A stretch of 64,000 nucleotides of DNA from an uncultured Prevotella sp. (GTDB lineage Bacteria; Bacteroidota; Bacteroidia; Bacteroidales; Bacteroidaceae), in assembly GCF_946407605.1 (NCBI RefSeq), contig NZ_CAMJOS010000005.1:1-64000 (forward strand), in the 5' to 3' direction. This document shows, one piece after another, positions 42,539 through 51,243 of the stretch (its first letter is position 1; every line of letters starts with the position of its first letter). The notes below the pieces were generated by a model, which saw nothing but the letters and a program-made list of their open reading frames with translations, made no database searches and was not told where the DNA came from. Position numbers and translations under genes: made by a program.

Positions 42539-44224
42539 ATGAAAAAAATCACATCACTACTCTTGGTGGGTGCTGCCGTGCTGATGACTGCATGCTCGGG
42601 CAAGCTGGCACCGCTGACACCTGACAACTTCAACGTGACTCCCAAACCCCTGGAGGCTCAGGCCGGACAGGTAGAGGCTACCGTCAACGGTATGTTCCCC
42701 GAGAAATATATGAAGAAAAAGGCTGTGGTAAAGGTAACACCACAGCTGCGCTTCCAGACCGCACAGGGCGAGAAGGTGCTGAACGGCAGCACCGCTGCCT
42801 TCCAGGGCGAGAAGGTGCTGGGCAACGACCAGGTGATATCGTATCTGGTGGGTGGCCGCTACACGATGAAGAGCACCTTCGACTATCAGCCTGAGATGCA
42901 GAACGGTCAGCTGTATATGACCTTCGACGCCAAGGTGGGCAAGAAGAAGGTGCAGATTCCCGATGTGCTCGTGGCTAACGGCATCGTTGCCACCTCGGAG
43001 CTCTATCGCCGCACCATCCTCACCGCCAATGCCGCTCTGGCACAGGACGAGTTCCAGCGTGTGTCGCAGCAGAAGCAGGAGGCTAACATCAAGTTCCTCA
43101 TCGGTCAGGCTCAGTTGCGCAAGAGCGAGCTGCAGAACAATTCCGTGCAGGAGTTTGTGAGACTGCTGAAGGATATCGTGAACAACCAGGAGACGATGGT
43201 GTTCGACAACCTCGAGGTGTCGGCATACGCTTCGCCTGATGGCGGCTACGACCTGAACGAGAAGCTGGCAAACAAACGTCAGGACGTGACCAGCGACTAT
43301 GTGTCGGGTGAGATGAAGAAGGTGAAGGCTAAGGCCCCCGTAGATACGAAATACACCGCTGAGGACTGGGAGGGATTCCAGCAGCTGGTGGCTGCCAGCG
43401 ACATTCAGGACAAGGACGTGATTCTGCGCGTGCTGTCAATGTATCAGGACCCCGAGGAGCGTGAGCAGCAGATCAAGAACATCTCTGCCGCCTTCCGCGA
43501 GCTCACCGACGGTATCCTGCCTCAGCTGCGCCGTTCGCGCATCACCATCAACTACGAGCTGATTGGTCGTGACGACGAGCAGATCATGCAGCAGCTGAAG
43601 GACGACGCCTCACAGCTCTCGGTAGAGGAGCTGCTCTATGCCGGTACACTCTATGACGACCTGGCAGGACAGGAGAACGCCTATAAGAAGGCCACACAGC
43701 TGTATCCCAGCGACCCACGCGCCTTTAACAACCTGGCCCGCATCGCGTTGGCTCAGGGTAAGGACAGCGAGGCTAAGGAGTGGGCACAGAAGGCCCTCAA
43801 CATAGACCGCAACCAGGCTGAGGCTAATGTCAACATGGGCCTGATGGCTCTGAAGCAGGGCGACATGCTGGCTGCCGAGAACTATATCGCCAAGGGTGCT
43901 ACCGCCAATGGTGTGAACGAGGTGCTGGGTAACCTGCATCTGGCACAGGGTAAGTACGCACAGGCTGAGCAGGACTTCGCCAAGGTGCAGTCGAACTCTG
44001 CCGCCCTGGCTCAGATACTTAACAAGAACTACCAGGCTGCCGCCAACACGCTGAAGGCTGTGAAGAACCAGGATGCCACCACCGATTATCTGCGTGCCAT
44101 CCTCCTGGCTCGCACCGGCAACAATGCAGAGGCTGCCAACGCCCTGAAGCAGGCTGTGGCCAAAGATCCGTCGCTGGCTACCTATGCCGCCAACGACCTG
44201 GAACTCACAAAGGTTCAGAAATAA
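42539..44224 (+). CDS. TPR-containing OmpA-like lipoprotein
   Basis: 561 residues. Lipoprotein signal with lipobox MTACS. The N-terminal part (about 25-210) is beta-rich; a central segment (DNLEVSAYASPDGGYDLNEK, KRQDVTSDYV) resembles an OmpA-type peptidoglycan-binding core, though split; the C-terminal third (about 380-550) carries TPR-like repeats (PRAFNNLARIALAQGKDSEA, AEANVNMGLMALKQGD). Likely a periplasmic, envelope-associated protein of the type widely conserved in Bacteroidales. The stop overlaps the next start (TAATG), so it is translated together with the thioredoxin-fold lipoprotein. Confidence 0.78.
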   Translation: MKKITSLLLVGAAVLMTACSGKLAPLTPDNFNVTPKPLEAQAGQVEATVNGMFPEKYMKKKAVVKVTPQLRFQTAQGEKVLNGSTAAFQGEKVLGNDQVISYLVGGRYTMKSTFDYQPEMQNGQLYMTFDAKVGKKKVQIPDVLVANGIVATSELYRRTILTANAALAQDEFQRVSQQKQEANIKFLIGQAQLRKSELQNNSVQEFVRLLKDIVNNQETMVFDNLEVSAYASPDGGYDLNEKLANKRQDVTSDYVSGEMKKVKAKAPVDTKYTAEDWEGFQQLVAASDIQDKDVILRVLSMYQDPEEREQQIKNISAAFRELTDGILPQLRRSRITINYELIGRDDEQIMQQLKDDASQLSVEELLYAGTLYDDLAGQENAYKKATQLYPSDPRAFNNLARIALAQGKDSEAKEWAQKALNIDRNQAEANVNMGLMALKQGDMLAAENYIAKGATANGVNEVLGNLHLAQGKYAQAEQDFAKVQSNSAALAQILNKNYQAAANTLKAVKNQDATTDYLRAILLARTGNNAEAANALKQAVAKDPSLATYAANDLELTKVQK

Positions 44225-45237
44225 TGAAGCGAGCCCACATCTTCCGCTCGTCGGTAACAATTCTCTATCCCCTCTTTCTGCTGTTCCTAACGGCCTGCGG
44301 AGAGAGGGGTGGTGACTGTCTGGTGGAAGGTAAGTTTAAGAATATCAATCAGGGCGAGTTCTATATCTATAGCTTCGAGACGGGACAGAAAGACACGATA
44401 GCCGTGCGCGAGGGTAAGTTCATCTACAGAACGCCCGCCAACGACACCACCGTGCTGTTACTGCTCTTCCCCAACTTCTCGGAGTTGCCCATCGTCACCG
44501 AGCCTGGCGGCAAGGTGAAGATTGAGGGCGACGTATCGCACCTGAAAGAGACAGAGGTCACTGGTACCGACTATAACGAAGAGATGACCGCCTTCCGCCT
44601 GCAGTCTAACGAGATGATGCCACCCGAGGTCAAGAAAATGGCCAAGGACTATATCATGGAGCATCCGAAGTCGGCGCTGGCGCCCTATCTCCTGCGTCGT
44701 TATTTCATCCTGGCTGTCGATGCCGACCTGAACGAGGCCTTTGAGTTGTGCGGCCTGATGATGAAGGCCAAGCCCAACGACGTGCCGATGATTCAGCTCT
44801 ATAACCGACTGAAGAACGTGGCGAAGATAGGCGACAACAAGAAGTTGCCGCATTTCGAAGCCGTAGATACCAAGGGCAAGAAGGTGACTGACAGTCTGCT
44901 GAATGCCAAATACAACGTCATCACCGTCTGGGGCTCGTGGAATAGTGACTCGCAGACCATCATGCGTCGTCTGCGCACCTTGCAGAAGGACCATCCCCAA
45001 GACCTGAAGATTATCTCCATAGCCCTTGATACCGACTCGTGCGAAGGCAAGAGGATACTGAAGCGTGACAGCATAGAGTGGCAGAACATCTGCGACGGCA
45101 AGCTGTGGGACTCACCCCTGCTGGGTACGCTCGGTCTGGCCTTCGTGCCTGATAATATCGTGACCGACGCCAAGGGCAACATCAAAGGTCGCTCGATGAA
45201 GTTTGAAGATATCAAGAAAATAGTGGAAACGCCATAA
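44224..45237 (+). CDS. DUF4369/TlpA-like lipoprotein lacking CxxC
   Basis: 337 residues. Lipobox LTACG. An N-terminal DUF4369-like beta domain (about 30-130, GDCLVEGKFKNINQGEFYIY) is followed by helices and a thioredoxin-like domain (about 215-335). At the redox site the sequence reads VWGSWNSDSQT: N240 and S243 stand where TlpA/ResA proteins have the two cysteines, so it should not be a disulfide reductase. It may have a structural or binding role. The start overlaps the stop of the TPR lipoprotein. Family placement is by overall pattern and is fairly secure. Confidence 0.75.
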   Translation: MKRAHIFRSSVTILYPLFLLFLTACGERGGDCLVEGKFKNINQGEFYIYSFETGQKDTIAVREGKFIYRTPANDTTVLLLLFPNFSELPIVTEPGGKVKIEGDVSHLKETEVTGTDYNEEMTAFRLQSNEMMPPEVKKMAKDYIMEHPKSALAPYLLRRYFILAVDADLNEAFELCGLMMKAKPNDVPMIQLYNRLKNVAKIGDNKKLPHFEAVDTKGKKVTDSLLNAKYNVITVWGSWNSDSQTIMRRLRTLQKDHPQDLKIISIALDTDSCEGKRILKRDSIEWQNICDGKLWDSPLLGTLGLAFVPDNIVTDAKGNIKGRSMKFEDIKKIVETP

Positions 45238-45249
45238 TTATTCATACCG

Positions 45250-46794
45250 ATGCTTGTAAACACGCATTCCGCAGCCGTCATGGGTCTTGAGGCCGTTCAC
45301 GTCACCATCGAGGTCAACATCGCCAGAGGTACCATGCTTCACATGTCGGGACTGGCCGATGCCGCTGTGCGTGAGAGTATCGACCGCATCAAGGCCGCCC
45401 TGGGCAACAACGGGTTTAAGTTCCCTGTGGCTGACATCACGGTGAACATGGCTCCTGCCGACATCAAGAAAGAGGGTAGCGCCTACGACCTGCCCCTGGC
45501 CATCGGCATCCTGGCTGCCAACACGAAGGTGAGCACCGAGATGCTGAACGACTATATGATGGTGGGCGAGCTGGGACTCGACGGCAGGCTGTTGCCTGTG
45601 CGTGGTGCCCTGCCCATAGCTATCATGGCACGGGCCCAGAAGTACAAGGGACTGATAGTGCCTTCGCAGAACGTGCGCGAGGCGGCGGTGGTGAACAACC
45701 TGCAGGTCTATGGTATGGACTCGCTGTTGGATGTCATCAAGTTCTTCAACGACGGTCCTATCTTTGAGCCTACCGTTGTCGACACCCGTAAGGAGTTCTA
45801 CGAGCAGCAGACACACTTCGACTTCGACTTTGAGGATGTGAGAGGGCAGGAGAGCGTGAAGCGTGCCCTGGAGGTGGCTGCCGCTGGTGGTCATAACCTG
45901 ATTATGATTGGTCCGCCAGGAAGTGGTAAGTCGATGATGGCCAAGCGTCTGCCGTCGATACTGCCGCCGCTGTCGCTCAGCGAGAGTCTGGAGACCACAC
46001 AGATTCATTCCGTAGCAGGCAAGCTGAGTCGTGAGACCAGCCTGATCAGTCAGCGTCCGTTCCGTTCGCCGCATCATACCGTGTCGCAGGTGGCCCTCGT
46101 GGGTGGCGGTAACAACCCTCAGCCTGGCGAGATATCACTGGCGCATAATGGTGTGCTGTTCCTCGACGAGCTGCCTGAGTTCAGCCGTAGTGTGCTGGAG
46201 GTGCTGCGTCAGCCGTTGGAAGACCGCACCATCACCATTGCCCGTGCCAAATACAATGTGATGTATCCCTGCTCGTTTATGTTTGTCGCCTCGATGAACC
46301 CCTGTCCTTGTGGCTATTACGGCGACCCCACGCACCACTGTGTGTGTACCCCAGGGCAGATACAACGTTATATGAACAAGATCAGCGGTCCGCTGCTGGA
46401 CCGTATCGACATACACTGCGAGATTCAGGCAGTACCCTTTGCCCAGCTCTCGCAGTTGCAGCCTGGTGAACCCAGTGCCGTTATCCGTGAACGTGTCATC
46501 AAGGCACGAAAGATTCAGGAGGAGCGCTTCAAGGATCAGAAAGGTATTCATTGTAATGCGATGATGACCGAGAAGATGGTGCACCAATATGCCGAACCCG
46601 ATGCTGCCAGCTTGGATATGCTCCGTATGGCAATGGAGCGTCTGAAACTATCGGCTCGTGCCTATAGTCGCATCCTGAAGGTGGCTCGTACCATTGCCGA
46701 CCTCGACGGCTCGGAGAAGGTGCAGAGCAACCATATCGCCGAGGCTATCGGCTACAGGAACCTAGATAGAGGTGATTGGTCGGAGAGAGGATGA
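45250..46794 (+). CDS. YifB/ComM-family Mg-chelatase-like AAA+ ATPase
   Basis: 514 residues, full length. An N-terminal Lon-protease-like fold (about 1-170, MLHMSGLADAAVRESIDRIK, INMAPADIKKEGSAYDLP) is followed by an AAA+ core with Walker A GPPGSGKS (221-228), Walker B VLFLDELPEF and the C-terminal Mg-chelatase helical domain (RAYSRILKVARTIADLDG). ComM-type proteins are hexameric helicases that help branch migration of incoming DNA during natural transformation. It starts 12 bp after the previous gene, so it may be co-transcribed. Confidence 0.92.
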   Translation: MLVNTHSAAVMGLEAVHVTIEVNIARGTMLHMSGLADAAVRESIDRIKAALGNNGFKFPVADITVNMAPADIKKEGSAYDLPLAIGILAANTKVSTEMLNDYMMVGELGLDGRLLPVRGALPIAIMARAQKYKGLIVPSQNVREAAVVNNLQVYGMDSLLDVIKFFNDGPIFEPTVVDTRKEFYEQQTHFDFDFEDVRGQESVKRALEVAAAGGHNLIMIGPPGSGKSMMAKRLPSILPPLSLSESLETTQIHSVAGKLSRETSLISQRPFRSPHHTVSQVALVGGGNNPQPGEISLAHNGVLFLDELPEFSRSVLEVLRQPLEDRTITIARAKYNVMYPCSFMFVASMNPCPCGYYGDPTHHCVCTPGQIQRYMNKISGPLLDRIDIHCEIQAVPFAQLSQLQPGEPSAVIRERVIKARKIQEERFKDQKGIHCNAMMTEKMVHQYAEPDAASLDMLRMAMERLKLSARAYSRILKVARTIADLDGSEKVQSNHIAEAIGYRNLDRGDWSERG

Positions 46795-46822
46795 AAATTG
46801 AAAGGTCAAAGTTGAAAGGATA
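46795..46822. repeat. AAATTGA/AAGGTCA heptad repeat
   Basis: Units AAATTGA, AAGGTCA, AAGTTGA and AAGGATA fill the spacer between the YifB stop and the ABC transporter start. Confidence 0.8.
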
Positions 46823-46834
46823 AATAAAGAATAG

Positions 46835-48670
46835 ATGCTGAAACAGTTTTTATCAGTGATGGGGCGCTACTTGAAGCCCTACAGGAAATACCTCGCAGGG
46901 AGTGTCGTCCTGAACTTCCTGGCGCAGTGGTTGAACGTGTTTTCATTTGTGGTGTTGATACCTATCCTCAACATCCTGTTTAAGATAGATACGCAGGTGT
47001 ACACGATGCAGCCTATTGACTGGAGTCATCTGAGCAAGGATGTGCTGCAGAACAACGGCTATGCCTATGTGCAGGAGCTGATTGCTGCCCACGGAGAGTT
47101 TACGACGTTGGTGATGATGGGTCTGACGCTGATTATCATGACGGGTCTGAAGACCTTCTTCTACTTCGCCTCGTCAGCCGTGATGGTGCCGCTGCGTACA
47201 GGTATCGTGAGAGACATCCGTGTGGAGGTGTACCGTAAGGTGCTGAGTCTGCCGCTGAGCTTCTTCTCTGAGGAACGTAAGGGTGATATCATAGCCCGTA
47301 TGTCGGCCGACGTGCAGGTGGTGGAGAACTCTATCACCAGCAGTGTGGATATGCTGATACGTCACCCGATAGCTATCATCGTGTGTTTCGTCACCCTGTT
47401 TGCCGTCAGCTGGCAGATGACCATCTTCGTGTTGGTGGTGGCACCGCTGGCAGGCTGGATCATGGGTAGCGTGGGACGTAAGCTGAAGAGCCAGAGTGCC
47501 GCTGTGCAGAGCCAGTGGGGTAACCTCATTGCCCAGTTGGACGAGACGCTGGGTGGTCTGCGTATCATCAAGGCGTTCATCGCAGAGAAGAAGATGGAGA
47601 AGCGCTTTGCCGATGTGAACGAGGAATATCGTAAGGGCATGAATGCGATGGTGATTCGTCAGAGTGCCGCACACCCCATGAGTGAGTTCTTAGGAACTGT
47701 GATCATCGTGGTGGTGCTGTGGTTTGGCGGTTCGCTGATTCTGAGTGAGTCGAACCTCATCGATGCCTCTACGTTTATCTTCTATATGGTGATTCTCTAC
47801 AGCGTCATCAACCCCCTGAAGGACCTGTCGAAGGCTACCTATCAGATTGGTCCGGGTCTGGCCTCGATGGACCGTATCGACTTCATCCTGAAGGCTGAGA
47901 ACCCCATCCAGGAGCCTGAGCATCCTGTGGAGAACTTCCAGTTTGAGCAGGAGATAGAGCTGCGCGATGTGGACTTCAGCTATATTGCCGAGCGTCCCGT
48001 GCTGAAGCATATCAACCTGAAGGTGCCCAAGGGCAAGACCATCGCCCTGGTGGGACAGTCGGGATCGGGTAAGTCAACGCTGGTGGACCTGATACCGCGC
48101 TATCACGACGTGACGGGTGGTGAGGTGCTCATCGACGGTAAGAATATCAAGGGTCTGCGTATCTCCGACCTGCGAGCGCTGATAGGTAACGTCAACCAGG
48201 AGGCTATCCTGTTTAACGACACCTTCTATAATAATATCACCTTCGGCGTGGATAATGCCACGATGGAGCAGGTTGTCGAGGCCGCGAAGATTGCCAATGC
48301 CCATGAGTTTATCATGGAGAGCGAGAACGGCTACGACACGATGATTGGTGATAGGGGAGGCAGACTGTCTGGCGGTCAGCGTCAGCGTGTGTCTATAGCC
48401 CGTGCCATCCTGAAGAACCCGCCTATCCTGATTCTCGATGAGGCTACCTCGGCCCTCGACACGGAGAGTGAGCGTCTGGTGCAGGAGGCTCTGGAGCGTC
48501 TGATGAAGAGTCGTACCACCATCGCCATCGCCCACCGTCTGTCGACTATCAAGAATGCCGACGAGATCTGTGTGCTCTATGAGGGTGAGATTGTGGAGCG
48601 TGGTCAGCATGAGGAACTGATTGCGAAGAACGGATACTATAAGCGGCTTTATGACATGCAGCAGCTGTAA
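46835..48670 (+). CDS. MsbA-type ABC exporter (fused permease-ATPase)
   Basis: 611 residues. Six-helix transmembrane domain (about 15-330) then an ATPase domain (about 370-605) with Walker A GQSGSGKS (407-414), signature LSGGQRQR and Walker B ILILDEATSALD, with the switch histidine in AIAHRLSTI. It works as a dimer and exports lipid or peptide substrates across the inner membrane; the lipid A flippase type is the most likely by sequence, but not certain. It lacks a C39 peptidase domain, so it is not a classic double-glycine peptide exporter. Confidence 0.92.
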   Translation: MLKQFLSVMGRYLKPYRKYLAGSVVLNFLAQWLNVFSFVVLIPILNILFKIDTQVYTMQPIDWSHLSKDVLQNNGYAYVQELIAAHGEFTTLVMMGLTLIIMTGLKTFFYFASSAVMVPLRTGIVRDIRVEVYRKVLSLPLSFFSEERKGDIIARMSADVQVVENSITSSVDMLIRHPIAIIVCFVTLFAVSWQMTIFVLVVAPLAGWIMGSVGRKLKSQSAAVQSQWGNLIAQLDETLGGLRIIKAFIAEKKMEKRFADVNEEYRKGMNAMVIRQSAAHPMSEFLGTVIIVVVLWFGGSLILSESNLIDASTFIFYMVILYSVINPLKDLSKATYQIGPGLASMDRIDFILKAENPIQEPEHPVENFQFEQEIELRDVDFSYIAERPVLKHINLKVPKGKTIALVGQSGSGKSTLVDLIPRYHDVTGGEVLIDGKNIKGLRISDLRALIGNVNQEAILFNDTFYNNITFGVDNATMEQVVEAAKIANAHEFIMESENGYDTMIGDRGGRLSGGQRQRVSIARAILKNPPILILDEATSALDTESERLVQEALERLMKSRTTIAIAHRLSTIKNADEICVLYEGEIVERGQHEELIAKNGYYKRLYDMQQL

Positions 48671-48674
48671 AATT

Positions 48675-48702
48675 GGTGAAAGGTGAATGGTCAATGGTGA
48701 AT
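48675..48702. repeat. GGTGAAA/GGTGAAT heptad repeat
   Basis: Units GGTGAAA, GGTGAAT, GGTCAAT and GGTGAAT between the ABC exporter stop and the GH10 start. They keep an open frame, which falsely extends the GH10 gene to a TTG at 48673. Confidence 0.85.
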
Positions 48703-48705
48703 GAT

Positions 48706-51237
48706 ATGATAAGATGGATATTTACGAGCTTACTGGTGATGTTGAGTGCAACAGCTGCGAATGCACAGGTGGATACAATCGATATCAGCGGTAATAACAA
48801 GTCTGACAATTACGTGACCTATAGTCAGAATATTTCGTTGCCTGCTGGGAAGACGGTCAACGTGATGATGGCGCGCTACTGCTATTTCTCGTCAAAGATT
48901 ACGGGTAGCGGCGTGCTGAATCTCTATGCAGGTGGCGAACGAAGCTATCTGGGAACTTCCAAGGGTGCTGCTTGGCCTGTCTGGACGGGCTATAGTGGCG
49001 ATATCCACATCTATCCCTTTAAGGCGAATGCCCCTAATGCGGGCTTCTGGGGTGTGGTGCTGGCTCATGGCGGCAAGTCCTCGTCGCCAGAGAATGCCCT
49101 CGATGATGCGAAGTCGGGTAAGGTGAACCCCTCAATGGCTAATAATAAGGTGACATTGCACAGCGATGCCACCATGTGTTGCGAGGCCAATACCAGTGGT
49201 GCTGGCTTCCGCATTGGCGAGCTGCAGACGGAGGAAGGCTCTACGCTGCTGGGATATATGAAGAACCAACGTGCAGCCTACTATCTGCTGGGCGGCTTGA
49301 ATACCGATGCTACGCTGGCAGGTACCATCAAACCCTCTGACTATCGCGATGACACGTCATTAAGTATCGTCAAGGAAGGTACTGGCACCTTGCGTATCAC
49401 GGGCAACCAGAATTACCTGAGTGGTGCGTTGCGTGTGCTGGAGGGTAGGGTGATGATTAATAACAATCGTGCTGAGGCCGAGAAAAAGAAATGGCGTGGT
49501 GGTCTTGGTGCCCGTCCTAATGTTAACGAGCCCGTGGCCTATGTCTTTAGCAAGGGCGTGCTGGGTGGCACAGGCAGTATTGGTGGCGCGGTAGATAACT
49601 ATGGTACCATTGAGCCAGGCGACGATGCTATTGACACGCTGACGCTGAAGAATTACGTCTCGCTCTCCAAGAATGCCAATCTTATCTTGCATCCTGCTTC
49701 TGTGCTGCGTTTCAAGGTGGCCTCTGCCAACAGCTGCGACCTGTTGAACGTGGCTGGTGTGCTGAGCTATTCGAATATGTGCGAGGACTTCAGTACCAGC
49801 GACGTGATGCCCATTATCGAACTGAAGGTTGAGGGCAATGCCCTCGAGGTAGGGCAGGAGTTTACGCTGCTCACTGCCAAGAGCAAGAGCGGCGACTGGC
49901 AGTTTAAGTTGAAAGTGCCTAAGAAATATACCTGGAAACTGGAGGAGCGTACAGACAACGGATATGCTTTGGTGCTGGTGCTGACATCGCTGGAGAATCA
50001 GGACCCAGACGATCCTGACAACCCCGATATCCCTGACCCAGAGGATATGATGGGACCCTTCTATGATGACGGCATCGATGATAATACCGACAATAACACG
50101 CTGCGCTACTATGCCGAGAAGAACGGCAAGAAGATTGGTGTGGCCATGAGTACCTATAAGGGTCTGCAGAGCGATCGTGATGAGGCTGGCAGGCAGTTTA
50201 ACATGATGGTGGCTGAGAACGAGATGAAGATGGAGACTCTTCAACCTTCACAGGGAACCTTCTCGTACGGCAGTGCCGACCAGCTGGTGACCTTTGCCAA
50301 GAACAATAATATGACGGTCAGGGGCCACTGTCTCGTATGGCACACCCAGCAGCCCACCTGGCTGAGTAGCGACGGCAAGAAGAACGATAAAAACTGGAGT
50401 CGTCAGCAGGCCCTCAAAATTATGAAGGATCATATCACCAACGTGATGCAGCACTTCAAAGGTAAAGTAGTGGAATGGGATGTGGTGAACGAGTGTCTCG
50501 ATGATGACCAGAGTGCCATCCGTACCAATCCTGAGGGCTACAAGCTTCGTGAGAGCGTGTGGCAGCGTGCCATTGGCGACGACTATATCGACTCGGCCTT
50601 CGTCTATGCCCATAGGGCTGACCCTAACGCCATCCTCTATCTGAACGACTACGATGTAGAGCTGCAGGGCAAGGCCAAGGCGGTGGCGTTCTATAACCTC
50701 GCCATGCGTCTGAAGAACAGCGGAATACCCATCGATGGTGTGGGTCTGCAATGCCACTTCTCCATTGGTGAGGTCGACTCTGTGAAGCTCGAGTCTACCA
50801 TCCGTCGTTTTGGTGCGGCTAACATGAAGTGTATTGTTACTGAACTTGATATGGGTATCCCATCGACCAGTGCTGCCGACCTGCTGGAGCAGGCGCGTAA
50901 CTATCGTGTGATAACAGATATCGTGCTGAACAACGACAACTGTCCCAATATGTTGATATGGGGCATCAAGGACAACGACAGCTGGCGCACAGCCTCTAAC
51001 CCGCTGCTCTATACTTCTGGCTTGGGTAAGAAGAAGGCATGGTATGCCGTACGCTCTGCCCTGCGCCACAGATCGTTGCAGACGACGTCTGTTAACCCTT
51101 CACCACTCACCCTTCACCACTCACCCTTCACCACTCACCCTTCACCAATATTTGACCTGAGTGGCCGACAGGTGAATGAGGAGAGTCTGCGTCCAGGACT
51201 CTATATCCGTAATGGTAAGAAATTTATCAAAAACTAA
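48706..51237 (+). CDS. GH10 xylanase with autotransporter-like beta-helix N-terminus and C-terminal tag
   Basis: 843 residues from ATG 48706 (MIRWIFTSLLVML), signal peptide ending ANAQ. Residues about 25-425 look like a right-handed beta-helix with autotransporter-associated strand repeats (SLSIVKEGTGTLRITGNQNY, KGVLGGTGSIGGAVDNYGTI). An Asp/Pro linker (DPDDPDNPDIPDPED) leads to GH10 (about 463-790) with acid/base E596 in DVVNE and nucleophile E713 in VTELD. A repeat-encoded Ser/Thr/His/Pro linker precedes a C-terminal tag (FDLSGRQ...GLYIRNGKKFIKN). The usual partners of GH10 in Prevotella are CBMs, so a helix of this kind is odd. The GH95 gene follows 6 bp later in the same transcript. Confidence 0.88.
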   Translation: MIRWIFTSLLVMLSATAANAQVDTIDISGNNKSDNYVTYSQNISLPAGKTVNVMMARYCYFSSKITGSGVLNLYAGGERSYLGTSKGAAWPVWTGYSGDIHIYPFKANAPNAGFWGVVLAHGGKSSSPENALDDAKSGKVNPSMANNKVTLHSDATMCCEANTSGAGFRIGELQTEEGSTLLGYMKNQRAAYYLLGGLNTDATLAGTIKPSDYRDDTSLSIVKEGTGTLRITGNQNYLSGALRVLEGRVMINNNRAEAEKKKWRGGLGARPNVNEPVAYVFSKGVLGGTGSIGGAVDNYGTIEPGDDAIDTLTLKNYVSLSKNANLILHPASVLRFKVASANSCDLLNVAGVLSYSNMCEDFSTSDVMPIIELKVEGNALEVGQEFTLLTAKSKSGDWQFKLKVPKKYTWKLEERTDNGYALVLVLTSLENQDPDDPDNPDIPDPEDMMGPFYDDGIDDNTDNNTLRYYAEKNGKKIGVAMSTYKGLQSDRDEAGRQFNMMVAENEMKMETLQPSQGTFSYGSADQLVTFAKNNNMTVRGHCLVWHTQQPTWLSSDGKKNDKNWSRQQALKIMKDHITNVMQHFKGKVVEWDVVNECLDDDQSAIRTNPEGYKLRESVWQRAIGDDYIDSAFVYAHRADPNAILYLNDYDVELQGKAKAVAFYNLAMRLKNSGIPIDGVGLQCHFSIGEVDSVKLESTIRRFGAANMKCIVTELDMGIPSTSAADLLEQARNYRVITDIVLNNDNCPNMLIWGIKDNDSWRTASNPLLYTSGLGKKKAWYAVRSALRHRSLQTTSVNPSPLTLHHSPFTTHPSPIFDLSGRQVNEESLRPGLYIRNGKKFIKN
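51096..51147. repeat. 14-bp tandem repeat inside GH10 gene
   Basis: Unit CCCTTCACCACTCA (two heptads) repeated three times plus a partial fourth. It encodes the linker between the GH10 domain and the C-terminal tag; 14 bp is not a multiple of three, so the three frames are cycled and a change of one unit would shift the frame of the tag. Confidence 0.9.
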
Positions 51238-51243
51238 ATAGAA

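Noticed and set aside
49360..51069. Two long minus-strand frames opposite the GH10 gene
   Set aside because: Shadows of a clear GH10 enzyme with catalytic motifs on plus.
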